In this document: in pieces, positions 18,878 through 27,909 of the stretch
Layout: the number at the start of each line of letters is the position of its first letter
Position numbering within the stretch: the first letter of the stretch is position 1
From: CAYJAY01 sp964368445
GTDB taxonomy: Bacteria > Bacillota > Clostridia > Oscillospirales > Ruminococcaceae
NCBI GenBank assembly: GCA_964368445.1
Contig: CAYJAY010000013.1
Coordinates: 1 to 55,640, forward strand
Length of the DNA: 55,640 nucleotides
Reading direction: 5' to 3'
Made by a program: the position numbers and the translations under genes
The notes under the pieces: generated by a model
Told to the model about the DNA's origin: nothing
Database searches by the model: none
What the model saw: only the letters and a program-made list of their open reading frames with translations

Positions 18878-18906
18878 TTGATAAAAAGGAATATATACGT
18901 TAAAAT
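18878..18906 (+). promoter_or_regulatory. Sigma-A promoter for mnmG
   Basis: TTGATA (18878-18883), a 17-nt spacer and TAAAAT (18901-18906) predict a start near 18913 and an mnmG leader of about 110 nt. Confidence 0.6.
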
Positions 18907-19023
18907 AGGTGTTAAAGATTTTGTGGTGAAATTATGTGGTGAATGTATACTGCCAACATTTTGCAATATTAGATTTATTAAAACAAAAAATTTTGGTCGG
19001 TTGAAAGGAACACGTTTTATTAT

Positions 19024-20925
19024 ATGCCTAGTTACTTAAATGAAAAAATTTTGGAAAGTTTTGACGTCGTGGTTGTAGGAGCGGGACATGCCGGAATTGA
19101 AGCGGCGCTTTGTTCGGCACGGCTTAAAGCAAAAACCGCTGTGTTTACGATTTCGCTTGACGCTATAGGAAACATGCCGTGTAACCCGTCGATTGGCGGA
19201 ACGGCAAAAAGCCACCTTGTTTTTGAGATCGACGCGTTAGGCGGCGAGATGGCGAAAGCCGCCGACCAAACAAAGATTCAAACGAGAATGCTTAACGCGA
19301 CAAAAGGGGCGGCGGTTCATTCGTTGCGTTCGCAGATTGATAGAACAAAATACTGCTCATACATGAAATCGGTGCTTGAACAAACGGAAAACCTTTTTGT
19401 TATACAAGACGAAGTTGTCGAGATTTTGTACGAGACAAACGACCAAAACAAAACAGTGGTGGGAATTAAAACGTCGCTTGGCGGAACATACCTTGCAAAA
19501 GCCGTCGTTGTTGCAACCGGAACATATCTTGGCGGCAAGATATTTGTCGGCAGTTCCGAAAAGATAGGCGGCCCCGACGGGGTGGTTGCCGCAACACAGT
19601 TGACAAAAAGTCTTGAACAACTAGGGCTTCCGATAAGACGGTTTAAGACCGGAACTCCGGCAAGGGTGCACAAAAGAAGCATAGATTTTAGCGCGATTGA
19701 AAAGCAACCGCCCGACGAAACGGAACTTAATTTTTGCTTTATAAACAACGAAAAGCCACAAAACAAGATAGCTTGCCACATAACACACACCAACCAAAAA
19801 ACCCACCAAGTTATACAACAAAACCTCAGTCGTTCGCCGTTATACGGAGGAAAGATAGAGGGGATAGGCCCTAGATACTGTCCGTCTATCGAAGACAAGG
19901 TTGTGCGTTTTCCGGAAAAACCGCGTCATTCGCTTTTTATCGAGCCGTGTGGCGAAAGCACCGACGAGATGTATCTTCAAGGCATGAGCAGTTCTTTGCC
20001 CTTAGACGTTCAATATGAATTTTACAGGACTATCAAAGGCCTTGAAAAGGTCGAGATAATGCGCCCTGCATATGCTATTGAATACGACTGTATCGACCCG
20101 TTAAGCCTTGACAGTTCGCTTGCGGTTAAGTCGGTGTCGGGACTTTTCGGAGCGGGGCAGTTTTGCGGAACGTCGGGATACGAAGAGGCGGCGGCGCAAG
20201 GGCTAATAGCCGGAATTAACGCCGCAAGATTTGTTAAAGGGGAGAGGCCGTTTACGCTGTCACGAAGCAGCAGTTACATAGGAACGCTTATAGACGACCT
20301 TGTGACAAAAGGGGTTATGGACCCTTATCGAATGATGACGTCACGAAGTGAACACAGGCTTGTTCTTCGCCAAGACAACGCCGACGAGCGTCTTTGCGAA
20401 ATTGGTAGATGCATTGGGCTTTTGGACGACGAAAGGTATAGCAAATATCTTGAAAACAAGGCTATGCTTGAAAGCGAAAAGGAGCGCATTAAAAAGACCG
20501 TTTTGTCCCCGAGCGACGACCTAAACACAGTTTTAACGGCAAAAAACAGCGAACCGATTAAAACCGGAATAACTCTTGAAGCGTTGTTTCGAAGGCCGGA
20601 GATTTTGCCAAAAGACATCGAGCCGTTTGATAGATGTGCCGATAAACCACCGCTTTATATAACCGAAAAGGCGGCTATACACGCGCGGTATGAGGGATAT
20701 ATAAAACGTCAACAAAAACTTATCGAACGCCAAATTAAACAGGATGAAAAGCCAATTCCAAACGACATAGACTATAACGAGGTTTTGGGGCTTTCGCTTG
20801 AAGCGAGGGATAAACTTTTGGCCGTTCGCCCAAAAACTTTCGGACAAGCTTTAAGAATAAGCGGGGTAAACCCGGGCGACCTTTCGGTTTTGGCTATATA
20901 TCTTGCGTCCAAAAGAAAAAAATAA
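19024..20925 (+). CDS. mnmG: tRNA uridine-5-carboxymethylaminomethyl modification enzyme MnmG
   Basis: FAD-dependent enzyme of 633 aa that, with the GTPase MnmE, modifies the wobble uridine of certain tRNAs. The FAD motif VVVVGAGHAGIEAA opens the protein. The signatures CNPSIGGTAKSHL and GATKGAAVHSLR-type (LNATKGAAVHSLRSQID) are intact, as are LSLDSSLAVKSV and the C-terminal MnmE-interacting helical region (about 560-630). Length is normal. AAAGGA lies about 12 nt before ATG 19024. In most Firmicutes mnmG is followed by rsmG and noc; here those two genes are nearby but inverted, with two unrelated genes between. Confidence 0.96.
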   Translation: MPSYLNEKILESFDVVVVGAGHAGIEAALCSARLKAKTAVFTISLDAIGNMPCNPSIGGTAKSHLVFEIDALGGEMAKAADQTKIQTRMLNATKGAAVHSLRSQIDRTKYCSYMKSVLEQTENLFVIQDEVVEILYETNDQNKTVVGIKTSLGGTYLAKAVVVATGTYLGGKIFVGSSEKIGGPDGVVAATQLTKSLEQLGLPIRRFKTGTPARVHKRSIDFSAIEKQPPDETELNFCFINNEKPQNKIACHITHTNQKTHQVIQQNLSRSPLYGGKIEGIGPRYCPSIEDKVVRFPEKPRHSLFIEPCGESTDEMYLQGMSSSLPLDVQYEFYRTIKGLEKVEIMRPAYAIEYDCIDPLSLDSSLAVKSVSGLFGAGQFCGTSGYEEAAAQGLIAGINAARFVKGERPFTLSRSSSYIGTLIDDLVTKGVMDPYRMMTSRSEHRLVLRQDNADERLCEIGRCIGLLDDERYSKYLENKAMLESEKERIKKTVLSPSDDLNTVLTAKNSEPIKTGITLEALFRRPEILPKDIEPFDRCADKPPLYITEKAAIHARYEGYIKRQQKLIERQIKQDEKPIPNDIDYNEVLGLSLEARDKLLAVRPKTFGQALRISGVNPGDLSVLAIYLASKRKK

Positions 20926-20927
20926 AT

Positions 20928-21132
20928 ACGGTAGTACTATTAACAAACGAAAGGGCACAAGCAACCCTCTCAGTCACTTCGTGACAGCTCTCCCAAAGGG
21001 AGAGCCTCGGCCCTTGGCTCTCCCTTTGGGAGAGCTGTCAATCTCGGATTGACTGAGAGGGTAAGTGATAGAATGTATCCATAATAAACTTTAAAATGTT
21101 ACAACACGGTAGTACTATTAACAAACGAAAGG
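20928..21132. repeat. 27-bp direct repeats flanking an inserted palindromic element
   Basis: An identical 27-nt segment beginning ACGGTAGTACTATTAACAAA occurs at 20928-20954 and 21106-21132. Between the copies lies the 97-bp palindrome at 20965-21061 with short flanks. The right-hand copy ends in GAAAGG, the probable ribosome-binding site for the MBL gene, so the left copy may be the original site next to mnmG. It could be a long target duplication or slippage product. Confidence 0.85.
20965..21061. repeat. Palindromic element, CCCTCTCAGTCA family (copy 2)
   Basis: The 97-bp unit starts CCCTCTCAGTCA, ends TGACTGAGAGGG, and holds two oppositely oriented copies of AGCTCTCCCAAAGGGAGAGC, giving an almost complete long hairpin. 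It is related to 217-282 and to the single arm at 37567-37583. Position between mnmG and the MBL gene could let it act as a terminator. Confidence 0.88.
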
Positions 21133-21145
21133 TTACTTATAATTT

Positions 21146-22027
21146 ATGTACGAACTGGTTATCGTTAAAGGGAATTCGGGGTATATAAACATGCCGTCTA
21201 AGGCGGGGGTTTACATCTTCGAAGATAAAAGTTGTCTTTTAATCGACAGCGGAAACGACAAAGACGCGGGGAAAAAGATACTTAAAACGCTTGAACAAAA
21301 CGGCCTTACCGTTCGTTTTGTGGTCAACACCCATTCCCACGCCGACCACATAGGCGGAAACGCCGTAATAGCCTCGAGAACCGGTTGCAAGTTTTATTCG
21401 GCACGCGAAGAGGCGGCAATTTCAAGCAACACGATGTTTGAGCCTATCTATGTCTTTGGTGGATTTCCGCCTAAACAGCTTTGCAACAAATTTATAATGG
21501 CTCCAAACAGCGACGTCGAGGATATCTCTTCGTTACAACTTCCAAACGGTTTTGAAGTTGTTCCGCTTTTTGGACATTCGATAGCAATGATCGGGGTTAA
21601 AACCCCTGACGATGTGTTTTATATAGGGGACGCGCTTGTTTCCGAAACGACGATAGTTAAATATAAAATCCCGTTTATCGTCGACGTAGCAAGGCAGTTT
21701 GAGACACTTGAGGCTTTAAAAAGAGACGATTCAAAGTTTTTTGTCGGCTCACACATCGAAACGCTAAGCGACATACAAACGCTTTGTGACATAAATCGCG
21801 ACCAACTTAAAAACATCGAAAACGATATATTAAACATACTTAAAACGAAAAAAACTTTTGATCAACTTGTTCAAGAAATTTTCGAGATAAACGACATAAC
21901 AATCGACATTAACCAACGCTTTTTAATTGGATTTTCTCTTAAATCATACCTTGGGTATCTTGCAAGAAAAGAGGCGGTTGTTTTTGAATTTGAAAACAAT
22001 CTTATGTACTGGAAAACCGCACAATAG
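21146..22027 (+). CDS. Metallo-beta-lactamase-fold hydrolase
   Basis: Cytoplasmic MBL-fold hydrolase of 293 aa. The metal motif H-x-H-x-D-H is at residues 63-68 (THSHADHIGG), with later ligands likely at FGHS (about 151), IGD (about 159) and GSH (about 206). The C-terminal 70 residues are helical and not characteristic. Substrate cannot be assigned: the fold covers thioesterases, lactonases and nucleases. GAAAGG is 14 nt upstream, inside the right copy of the 27-bp repeat. It is followed 30 nt later by yfbR. Confidence 0.8.
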   Translation: MYELVIVKGNSGYINMPSKAGVYIFEDKSCLLIDSGNDKDAGKKILKTLEQNGLTVRFVVNTHSHADHIGGNAVIASRTGCKFYSAREEAAISSNTMFEPIYVFGGFPPKQLCNKFIMAPNSDVEDISSLQLPNGFEVVPLFGHSIAMIGVKTPDDVFYIGDALVSETTIVKYKIPFIVDVARQFETLEALKRDDSKFFVGSHIETLSDIQTLCDINRDQLKNIENDILNILKTKKTFDQLVQEIFEINDITIDINQRFLIGFSLKSYLGYLARKEAVVFEFENNLMYWKTAQ

Positions 22028-22057
22028 CACCTTGTTCAGAAAAGGAGTTGACAAAAC

Positions 22058-22651
22058 ATGAAAGAATATGGATTTTCGGCGCTTATTGCGCGAATGAGCT
22101 ATATATATCGCTGGGGACTTATGCGAAACACAAGAAGCGAGTCGCTTGCGGAACATTCGCTGTTCACTGCGACAACGGCACACATTTTGGGGTTGATTGC
22201 AAAAGAAATCTATAATGCCGACTTGTCCCCCGAAAGGATAGCGACGGCGGCGCTATACCACGATTTAAGCGAAACGATGACGGGCGACCTTCCAACCCCG
22301 ATTAAATACCGAAACGAAACGCTTAAAAGGGAATATAAGGCGGTTGAACAAGAGGCGGTTGAGACTATCTCGGACATGTTGCCCGACGAGATAAAAGGCG
22401 AGGTTAAACAGATAATGTCTTGCGCACAGCTTAACGAGCGAGAAAAAGCTATCTTAAAATCGGCTGATAAAATCTCGGCACTTGTCAAATGTATCGAAGA
22501 GGAACAAAGCGGAAATACCGAGTTTTTAAGCGCAAAACAAGCAACGTTAAAACTTCTTGAACAAAGCGAACTCCCCGAAACAAGATATTTTTTAAAACAC
22601 TTTATACCGAGTTTTTCAAAAAACCTCGATAACCTTTTAAAGAACCAATAA
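22058..22651 (+). CDS. yfbR: 5'-deoxynucleotidase, YfbR-type HD hydrolase
   Basis: HD-domain phosphohydrolase of 197 aa that dephosphorylates deoxyribonucleoside 5'-monophosphates. The residues known to act in E. coli YfbR occur at the same positions: R18, H33, H68-D69 (YHDLSE) and D137. The specificity segment around MTGDLPTPIKY is present. GGAG lies 11-12 nt before the ATG. It may be cotranscribed with the MBL gene. It ends before a strong bidirectional terminator. Confidence 0.9.
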   Translation: MKEYGFSALIARMSYIYRWGLMRNTRSESLAEHSLFTATTAHILGLIAKEIYNADLSPERIATAALYHDLSETMTGDLPTPIKYRNETLKREYKAVEQEAVETISDMLPDEIKGEVKQIMSCAQLNEREKAILKSADKISALVKCIEEEQSGNTEFLSAKQATLKLLEQSELPETRYFLKHFIPSFSKNLDNLLKNQ

Positions 22652-22700
22652 AACGAACATGCGTTAAGATGTTTGTATTTGCATGATTATAAATAGTGTT

Positions 22701-22759
22701 AAAAAAACAAAACAAAGTACATTGGGTGGCTGATCCCATTGTGCTTTGTTTTGTTTTTT
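22701..22759. terminator. Strong bidirectional intrinsic terminator
   Basis: A 16-bp perfect outer stem (AAAAAACAAAACAAAG with its complement) continues into a GGG/CCC inner stem around an 8-nt loop. It separates convergent yfbR (+) and noc (-). Confidence 0.9.
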
Positions 22760-22800
22760 GCCTTGTGGAGTTTTATGTATATATAGTCCGGAAGGACGGG

Positions 22801-23619
22801 CTATGCGTTTTGTTTTTGAACTTCTGGCGACGAGGCTTTTGTTTTTGGTATCGTTATGGTATACACAACGCTGTCTTCAAACTCTTGTTTGGTTGTCGAT
22901 GCCGAAATGCCGGCTTCGTTCATAACCTCGACAGCGCGTCCGACAGTGTTTAAAAAAAGGCGTATATCTTTAACAACTATCTGTTTTTTTGATTCGCCGA
23001 TATAATGTAGTTCCAAAAGTTCTCGAACTCTTTTTTCGGTGGCGTCTATGTCAAGCTGTTTTATCGATATTTCGTTTATCAAGGCTTCTCTTTGCTCTGG
23101 CGGTATCTGCAAAACCGAAGCTATCTGCCGTTCTTTCAATTTGTTTTCGATAGCCAACATAACTTCGCGTTCGCTTAAACTACAAAGTTTAAGTTTCTCT
23201 CGCAATTCATACGAGCTTAGCATAAGTTTTTCCGACATTTCAAGGCGGTCGGTTTCGTTGTTTATTAAAGCATCTTTCATGATAAATGCCTGTTCGAAAA
23301 AATGTAGTGGCTCGCGCTCAAGGTTTTCAACAAGAGACATAACAGCCTCGCACGCATAATTGTGCTTTGGAAGCACAAGACAGGGTATTTCAACAAGATT
23401 TAAAAGTTTAGCGGCTCGAACCCTTCGCTTGCCTGAGATTATGTGATAGCCTGTTTTTTGTTTGCACACAATGACAGGTTGAATAATTCCGTTTTTCTTT
23501 ATGCTGTCGCACAACCTTTTGATCGATTCCTTGTCCGAAAGGCGAACAGAAAAAACGTTGTTCACCTTTATTTCGCCTGGGGAAAGATATTTAACTTTTA
23601 AGCGGTTTCGGAATAACAT
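22801..23619 (-). CDS. noc: ParB/Noc-like nucleoid protein
   Basis: ParB-family DNA-binding protein of 272 aa. The N-terminal CTP-binding fold carries SGKRRVRAAK (the G-x-R-R box) at about 63-72 and the ENLERE motif near 107. A helix-turn-helix follows with SEREVMLAI and LKERQIASVL. The C-terminal part (about 200-250) is the likely dimerisation region. It sits beside rsmG on the same strand, as noc does in Bacillus, so it is called Noc-like and not Spo0J; no parA is present. Noc proteins bind specific sites near the origin and coordinate division with chromosome position. The ATG has GAAAGG upstream. Confidence 0.78.
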   Translation of the reverse strand: MLFRNRLKVKYLSPGEIKVNNVFSVRLSDKESIKRLCDSIKKNGIIQPVIVCKQKTGYHIISGKRRVRAAKLLNLVEIPCLVLPKHNYACEAVMSLVENLEREPLHFFEQAFIMKDALINNETDRLEMSEKLMLSSYELREKLKLCSLSEREVMLAIENKLKERQIASVLQIPPEQREALINEISIKQLDIDATEKRVRELLELHYIGESKKQIVVKDIRLFLNTVGRAVEVMNEAGISASTTKQEFEDSVVYTITIPKTKASSPEVQKQNA

Positions 23620-23740
23620 TGCGTTTCATTCCTTTCGTCTGTATCCTGTGCTTGCTGTTGTAAATAATTGTAACACAACTACAGGTAGAATAAAAGGAAA
23701 AGTTATCTACAATATATTGTGGTTTTCGCGTTAATGTGAG

Positions 23741-24451
23741 TTATGCGAGGGGGTTTTTAGTAATGTTTTTTGAGTTTCTCGGGAATTTTGTCGAGGTTTG
23801 CGAAATCTTTTTTATAACCAAGAGAAATCGTGTTTGGTCGTCGGGGAGCACGAGTTTTTTAAAGTAACTTAACTCTCCGCCAAGTTTTTTAATCGCGGTT
23901 TCGGCGTTAAGCAGTTCGCTGTCTCCCTCGCTTCCTTTCATCGCTATAAAGAAGCCGCCTACCTTAACAAGCGGCAGACAGTATTCCGCTAATGAACTTA
24001 GGTTCGCAACAGCCCTTGCCGTTACGACGTCAAACGTTTCGCGGTATTCTTTTTGTCTTGAAAGTTGTTCGGCGCGTCCGTGGACAGTTTCAAAGTTGTC
24101 GATGCCTACCGAGGTTAATGTTTCTGTTATAAACCCCAGTTTCTTTTGAGTTGCATCTATCATTGTGACAAAGCTTGAAGGTTTAACCATCGCTATTATC
24201 GCGCCCGGGAATCCGGCGCCCGTTCCGACGTCCGCTATCTTTCCGTTCATCTCGGGAAGGGCGGTGACCGACAAGCTGTCGAGCAGGTGTTTTATCTCGA
24301 TGTCACGAGACGCGATAATCGACGTTAGGTTGAACTTTTTGTTTGTCTCAACCAACGTATCGCAGTATATCTCGAACTTTTCCGCGGTTTCTTGCGTGAC
24401 ATCTACCCCAAGCGTTTTCGCTTCGGATATAAGCCTTGTCTTGTCTAACAT
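23741..24451 (-). CDS. rsmG: 16S rRNA (guanine-527-N7) methyltransferase
   Basis: SAM-dependent methyltransferase of 236 aa acting on G527 of 16S rRNA; loss gives low-level streptomycin resistance in several bacteria. The Rossmann SAM motif IADVGTGAGFPG is at about 71-82, with ATQKKLGF and VTARAVANL as further family motifs. GAGG lies 7-8 nt before ATG 24451. noc follows 121 nt downstream on the same strand. The C-terminal 20 residues are basic and not conserved. Confidence 0.95.
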   Translation of the reverse strand: MLDKTRLISEAKTLGVDVTQETAEKFEIYCDTLVETNKKFNLTSIIASRDIEIKHLLDSLSVTALPEMNGKIADVGTGAGFPGAIIAMVKPSSFVTMIDATQKKLGFITETLTSVGIDNFETVHGRAEQLSRQKEYRETFDVVTARAVANLSSLAEYCLPLVKVGGFFIAMKGSEGDSELLNAETAIKKLGGELSYFKKLVLPDDQTRFLLVIKKISQTSTKFPRNSKNITKNPLA

Positions 24452-24468
24452 AATAGTACCTCGTTGTT

Positions 24469-24500
24469 AATTCGTAATTCGTAATTCGTAATTCGTAATT
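24469..24500. repeat. Heptanucleotide array (AATTCGT)n
   Basis: Four and a half perfect copies of AATTCGT stand just upstream of rsmG. They are followed by a small palindrome GTCGCCTTTGGCGAC (24506-24520). Confidence 0.92.
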
Positions 24501-24533
24501 AAGGTGTCGCCTTTGGCGACGTTTTTGATAGTT

Positions 24534-24575
24534 AATAATTAATAATTAATAGTTAATAGTTAATAGTTAATAGTG
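24534..24575. repeat. Heptanucleotide array (AATAGTT)n
   Basis: Six consecutive 7-mers, from AATAATT through AATAGTT to AATAGTG. They are followed by GCGCCTTACGGCG, a relative of the GGCTTACGCC hairpin seen next to the arrays at 1-56 and 43409-43489. The following stretch 24576-24767 holds no gene that I can recognise. Confidence 0.9.
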
Positions 24576-24767
24576 ATTGTGCGCCTTACGGCGATATTTT
24601 TATCTATAGTTTAAATTAATTCGCTTGTTTGTGGCTTGATATTTTGAGTTGCTAAAAAAAACTGACGTAGGGGGTATTTTATCCGCTTGTCATTGGTCTT
24701 TTTAACCTCGCTACAATTTACGGATGTAGGGGATGGGTTGCCCGAAAATCCACATAAATTTTTAATA

Positions 24768-25141
24768 GGCGATTGTAGGGTGCGGTCAAAATCCAACAAG
24801 GTTGGCATTGCCACCCCTACGACCGCATATTTTGACTATGCGGTAAAATCTATAAATCTTTGTCATTCAAATACCGGCGTAAATACCGTCAATTCGCCCC
24901 GACGGGTGAACCATAATTACGAATTACGCATTACGAATTACTAATTAAATAAAGGGCGATTGTAGGGTGCGGTCAAAATCCAACAAGGTTGGCATTGCCA
25001 CCCCTACGACCGCATATTTCGACTATGCGGTAAAATCTATAAATCTTTGTCATTCAAATAACGGCGTAAATACGGTCAATTCGCCCCGACGGGCGAACCA
25101 TAATTCCGAATTACGCATTACGAATTACTAATTAAATAAAG
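24768..25141. repeat. Two tandem copies of a 187-bp intergenic unit
   Basis: The segment starting GGCGATTGTAGGGTGCGGTC at 24768 repeats at 24955 with only a few mismatches, a period of 187 bp. A third copy begins at 25142 and breaks off after about 7 nt. Each unit ends in a 7-nt-period stretch (ATTACGA, ATTACGC, ATTACGA, ATTACTA). Small open frames in both strands are repeat-derived and not credible genes. Together with the upstream arrays this fills the gap between rsmG and the phosphohexomutase gene. Confidence 0.92.
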
Positions 25142-25153
25142 GGCGATTTTATG

Positions 25154-26851
25154 CTATGAAAAAAATTCATTTATCTTTTTTGTAACTTCGAGTTCGATTT
25201 GTTTTGCGTTTTCAAGATTTCTCGACATAACCGACACATACGCTTTCAGCTTTGGTTCGGTTCCCGACGGCCTTGCTATAACGGTACAGCCGTTAGACAA
25301 CGTAAACTTAACAACGTCCGATTGTGGCAAACCGTCGATGCCGTCGATATAATCGGTTTTTTCTATAATTTCAAAACCTAAAAACTCTTCGATATCCTGT
25401 CTAAGGCTTGACATGATTTCTCTCATTCTGACAAAGCCTTTTTCGCCCTCTAAATCAAAAGAATATATCGAATTTAAACAATATCCGTGTCTCTTATATA
25501 TGCCCTCTAAAACGTCTATAATATCAATGCCTTTGGATCTATAAAAAGCGAACATCTCGGCGATTAAAACCGCGCCGACAACTCCGTCTTTGTCACGGAC
25601 ATAGCTTCCGCAAAGATACCCAAAACTGTCCTCCAACCCGAAAACAAAACTTTCGGTTTTTCCGTTTGCTTCTAAAATTCCCACCTGTTCGCCGATAAAC
25701 TTAAAACCGGTTAACACATCGATAGTTTTAATTCCATACTCGGCGGCTACCGATTTTGCAAGCTCGGTTGTCACGATAGTTTTAACTATGACAGGGTCTT
25801 TCGGCAACGTATTTTGTGTCATACGTTGGCTTGCGATGTACTCAATCAACACAAGCCCCGTTTCGTTGCCCGACATAAGCCGATATTCTCCAGAACCTTT
25901 CTTTACCGCTATGCCAACTCTGTCACAGTCGGGGTCGGTTGCAAGGACAAGTTCGGCGTCAACTTTTTTTGCGTATTCTATCGAAAGCGACAAAGCTTGC
26001 TCGACCTCCGGGTTGGGGTAGCTGCATGTCGGAAAATTCCCGTCGGGGTTTCTTTGTTCCTCGACCACCGTTATGTTGTCAAACCCTGTTTCAGAAAGGG
26101 CGCGCAAAACCGGCTTTAACCCTGCTCCGTTCAAAGGTGAATACACAATCGAGACATTTTTATCAATCTTTTGATCTTCACATATAAGAGATTGATTTTT
26201 TACGCTCTCGATATACTTATCGTATACTTCGCTTGAAATATACGATATTATGTTGTTTTGACGTGCTGTTTCAAAGTCAACCTTTTTGACACCCTCAAAG
26301 ATATCGGTGTTTTGAATTAGTTGATAGATGTCGGAGGCGGCTTTTTCGGTTATCTGGCAACCGTCCGCGCCATACACTTTATATCCGTTGTAACGTGCGG
26401 GGTTGTGTGAAGCGGTTACCATTATGCCGGCAGAAAGCGAAAGTTCGCGAACCGCAAACGAAAGACAGGGTGTCGGCATAAGCTCGGGATAGATATATGT
26501 CTTGATGCCGTTTGCCGCGAAAACCTCTGCCGAGACCTTTGCAAAAAGATCGGATTTTATACGCGAGTCATAGCTTATCGCTATACCGCGTCTGTCTTTG
26601 GGGAAATTTTTAATAACATAACTAGCCAAGCCTTGCGAAGCCTTTGCTATCGTGTAGACGTTCACGCGGTTTGTTCCGGCGCCAATAATGCCGCGAAGAC
26701 CGCCGGTGCCAAATTCCAAGTCGCGATAGAACGCATCGTGGATGGCTTGGTCGTCCTGCTTAATTTCGTTAAGTTGTTTGTAAAGCTCGTCACTTTTGGT
26801 GACCTTTTCAAGCCACAGGTTATATTTTTTGTTTATTTCGTTTTTAAGCAT
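25154..26851 (-). CDS. Phosphohexomutase (phosphoglucomutase/phosphomannomutase family)
   Basis: Alpha-D-phosphohexomutase of 565 aa. The catalytic phosphoserine loop is TASHNPARYNGYK, the magnesium loop DPDCDRVG, the sugar-binding loop LEDSFGYL, and the phosphate-binding loop RPSGTEPKLK. Length and motifs fit the PgcA-type phosphoglucomutase branch, but position after manA and manC suggests it supplies mannose-1-phosphate here. Whether it uses glucose, mannose or both cannot be told from sequence. The start is ATG 26851 with GGAAAAG upstream; the longer frame to 26968 runs into manA. It is the last gene of the GDP-fucose operon. Confidence 0.9.
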   Translation of the reverse strand: MLKNEINKKYNLWLEKVTKSDELYKQLNEIKQDDQAIHDAFYRDLEFGTGGLRGIIGAGTNRVNVYTIAKASQGLASYVIKNFPKDRRGIAISYDSRIKSDLFAKVSAEVFAANGIKTYIYPELMPTPCLSFAVRELSLSAGIMVTASHNPARYNGYKVYGADGCQITEKAASDIYQLIQNTDIFEGVKKVDFETARQNNIISYISSEVYDKYIESVKNQSLICEDQKIDKNVSIVYSPLNGAGLKPVLRALSETGFDNITVVEEQRNPDGNFPTCSYPNPEVEQALSLSIEYAKKVDAELVLATDPDCDRVGIAVKKGSGEYRLMSGNETGLVLIEYIASQRMTQNTLPKDPVIVKTIVTTELAKSVAAEYGIKTIDVLTGFKFIGEQVGILEANGKTESFVFGLEDSFGYLCGSYVRDKDGVVGAVLIAEMFAFYRSKGIDIIDVLEGIYKRHGYCLNSIYSFDLEGEKGFVRMREIMSSLRQDIEEFLGFEIIEKTDYIDGIDGLPQSDVVKFTLSNGCTVIARPSGTEPKLKAYVSVMSRNLENAKQIELEVTKKINEFFS

Positions 26852-26892
26852 TGTTATCTTTTCCGTTTTGTAAATTAAAATCAAGAGTTTTC

Positions 26893-27909
26893 TCAACAAG
26901 AAATATCTAAAAAAACTGCTTTTCCCGACATCGAGATATCGACACTGTCGGACGGTATAAAAACGCAATCACCCTTGTTTATCGTTAAAGTTGTATCAAG
27001 AAACTTTAACTTTGCGTTTCCGTCGACCGACAATAGAACGCGAAACGACGTGCTGTCGGTTGACAAGACGATATCATGCTTATCTTTGTTGTTTAAAAGA
27101 AATCGGTCGACTTTGAAATATTCACACCTGCAAAGGCTTTCCGCAGCATATCCTTTTTTGTATCTCAAAAGCCGTACAGGTTGTCGCAGTTGTTCGCTTG
27201 CATCAAGGTTTGCGACATCAAGGGCTTTTTTTATATGTAGTTCTCGTTTGTTGCCGTCGCCATCTTTTCTGTCGTAGTCGTAAAGGCGATAGGTTAGGTT
27301 CGAGCTTTGTTGTATCTCGGCTATCAAAATGCCTTTTCCAAGTGCGTGAATCGTTCCTGGTTTTATAAAAAAAACATCGTTTTTTGAAACATTATATCGA
27401 GCCATTAACTTTAGCGTTTCGCCGTCCTCAATGCTTTTTACAAGCGTTTGTTTGTCGGTTTTTGTGTGAAGTCCATACACAAGTTTGCTGTTTTCGTCGG
27501 CATCCAACACATACCAAAGTTCCGTTTTGCCGAAACTTTCGTTTTCGTGTTGCTTTGCATATTGGTCGTTTGGGTGGACTTGAATCGAAAGGTCGTCTGA
27601 CGCGTCGATTAGCTTTATAAGTATCGGAAGTTCGCCGACTGTGCGCGAGTTTGTTCCGAGAAAAGTCGGGTTTTTGCGCAGTATTTCGGCCAGTGTTTTT
27701 CCTTTAAACCGCCCACTGTTTGCAAAACTTGCGCCGTCTTTGTGTGTGGAACATTCCCAAGTTTCGGCGAGCGGAAAAAGAGGGATATCTTTTTTAAACT
27801 CGTCGTTAAGCCTTGTTCCGCCCCAAAGATAATCTTTGGCGGACGGTTTAAGCATAAAGGGTATATTTTTTTGTTTGTTACAGTTCAAGGGCAAATTTTT
27901 GTTTGTCAT
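26893..27909 (-). CDS. manA: Mannose-6-phosphate isomerase, class I
   Basis: Zinc-dependent cupin isomerase of 338 aa converting fructose-6-phosphate to mannose-6-phosphate. Family motifs are WGGTRL near the N-terminus, QVHPNDQYA (zinc ligands), GKTELWYVLDA and FFIKPGTIHALGKGI. ATG 27909 has GGGAGA 9 nt upstream and overlaps the end of manC by 32 nt; a downstream ATG at 27855 has no site. It provides the first step of the GDP-mannose branch. Confidence 0.93.
   Translation of the reverse strand: MTNKNLPLNCNKQKNIPFMLKPSAKDYLWGGTRLNDEFKKDIPLFPLAETWECSTHKDGASFANSGRFKGKTLAEILRKNPTFLGTNSRTVGELPILIKLIDASDDLSIQVHPNDQYAKQHENESFGKTELWYVLDADENSKLVYGLHTKTDKQTLVKSIEDGETLKLMARYNVSKNDVFFIKPGTIHALGKGILIAEIQQSSNLTYRLYDYDRKDGDGNKRELHIKKALDVANLDASEQLRQPVRLLRYKKGYAAESLCRCEYFKVDRFLLNNKDKHDIVLSTDSTSFRVLLSVDGNAKLKFLDTTLTINKGDCVFIPSDSVDISMSGKAVFLDISC

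Noticed and set aside
22696..22953. 85-codon open frame starting in the terminator
   Set aside because: Begins within the hairpin loop region and runs antisense to noc; no family match.
24611..24944. Small open frames on both strands between rsmG and the phosphohexomutase
   Set aside because: They fall in duplicated intergenic DNA and show repeat composition, not codon bias.
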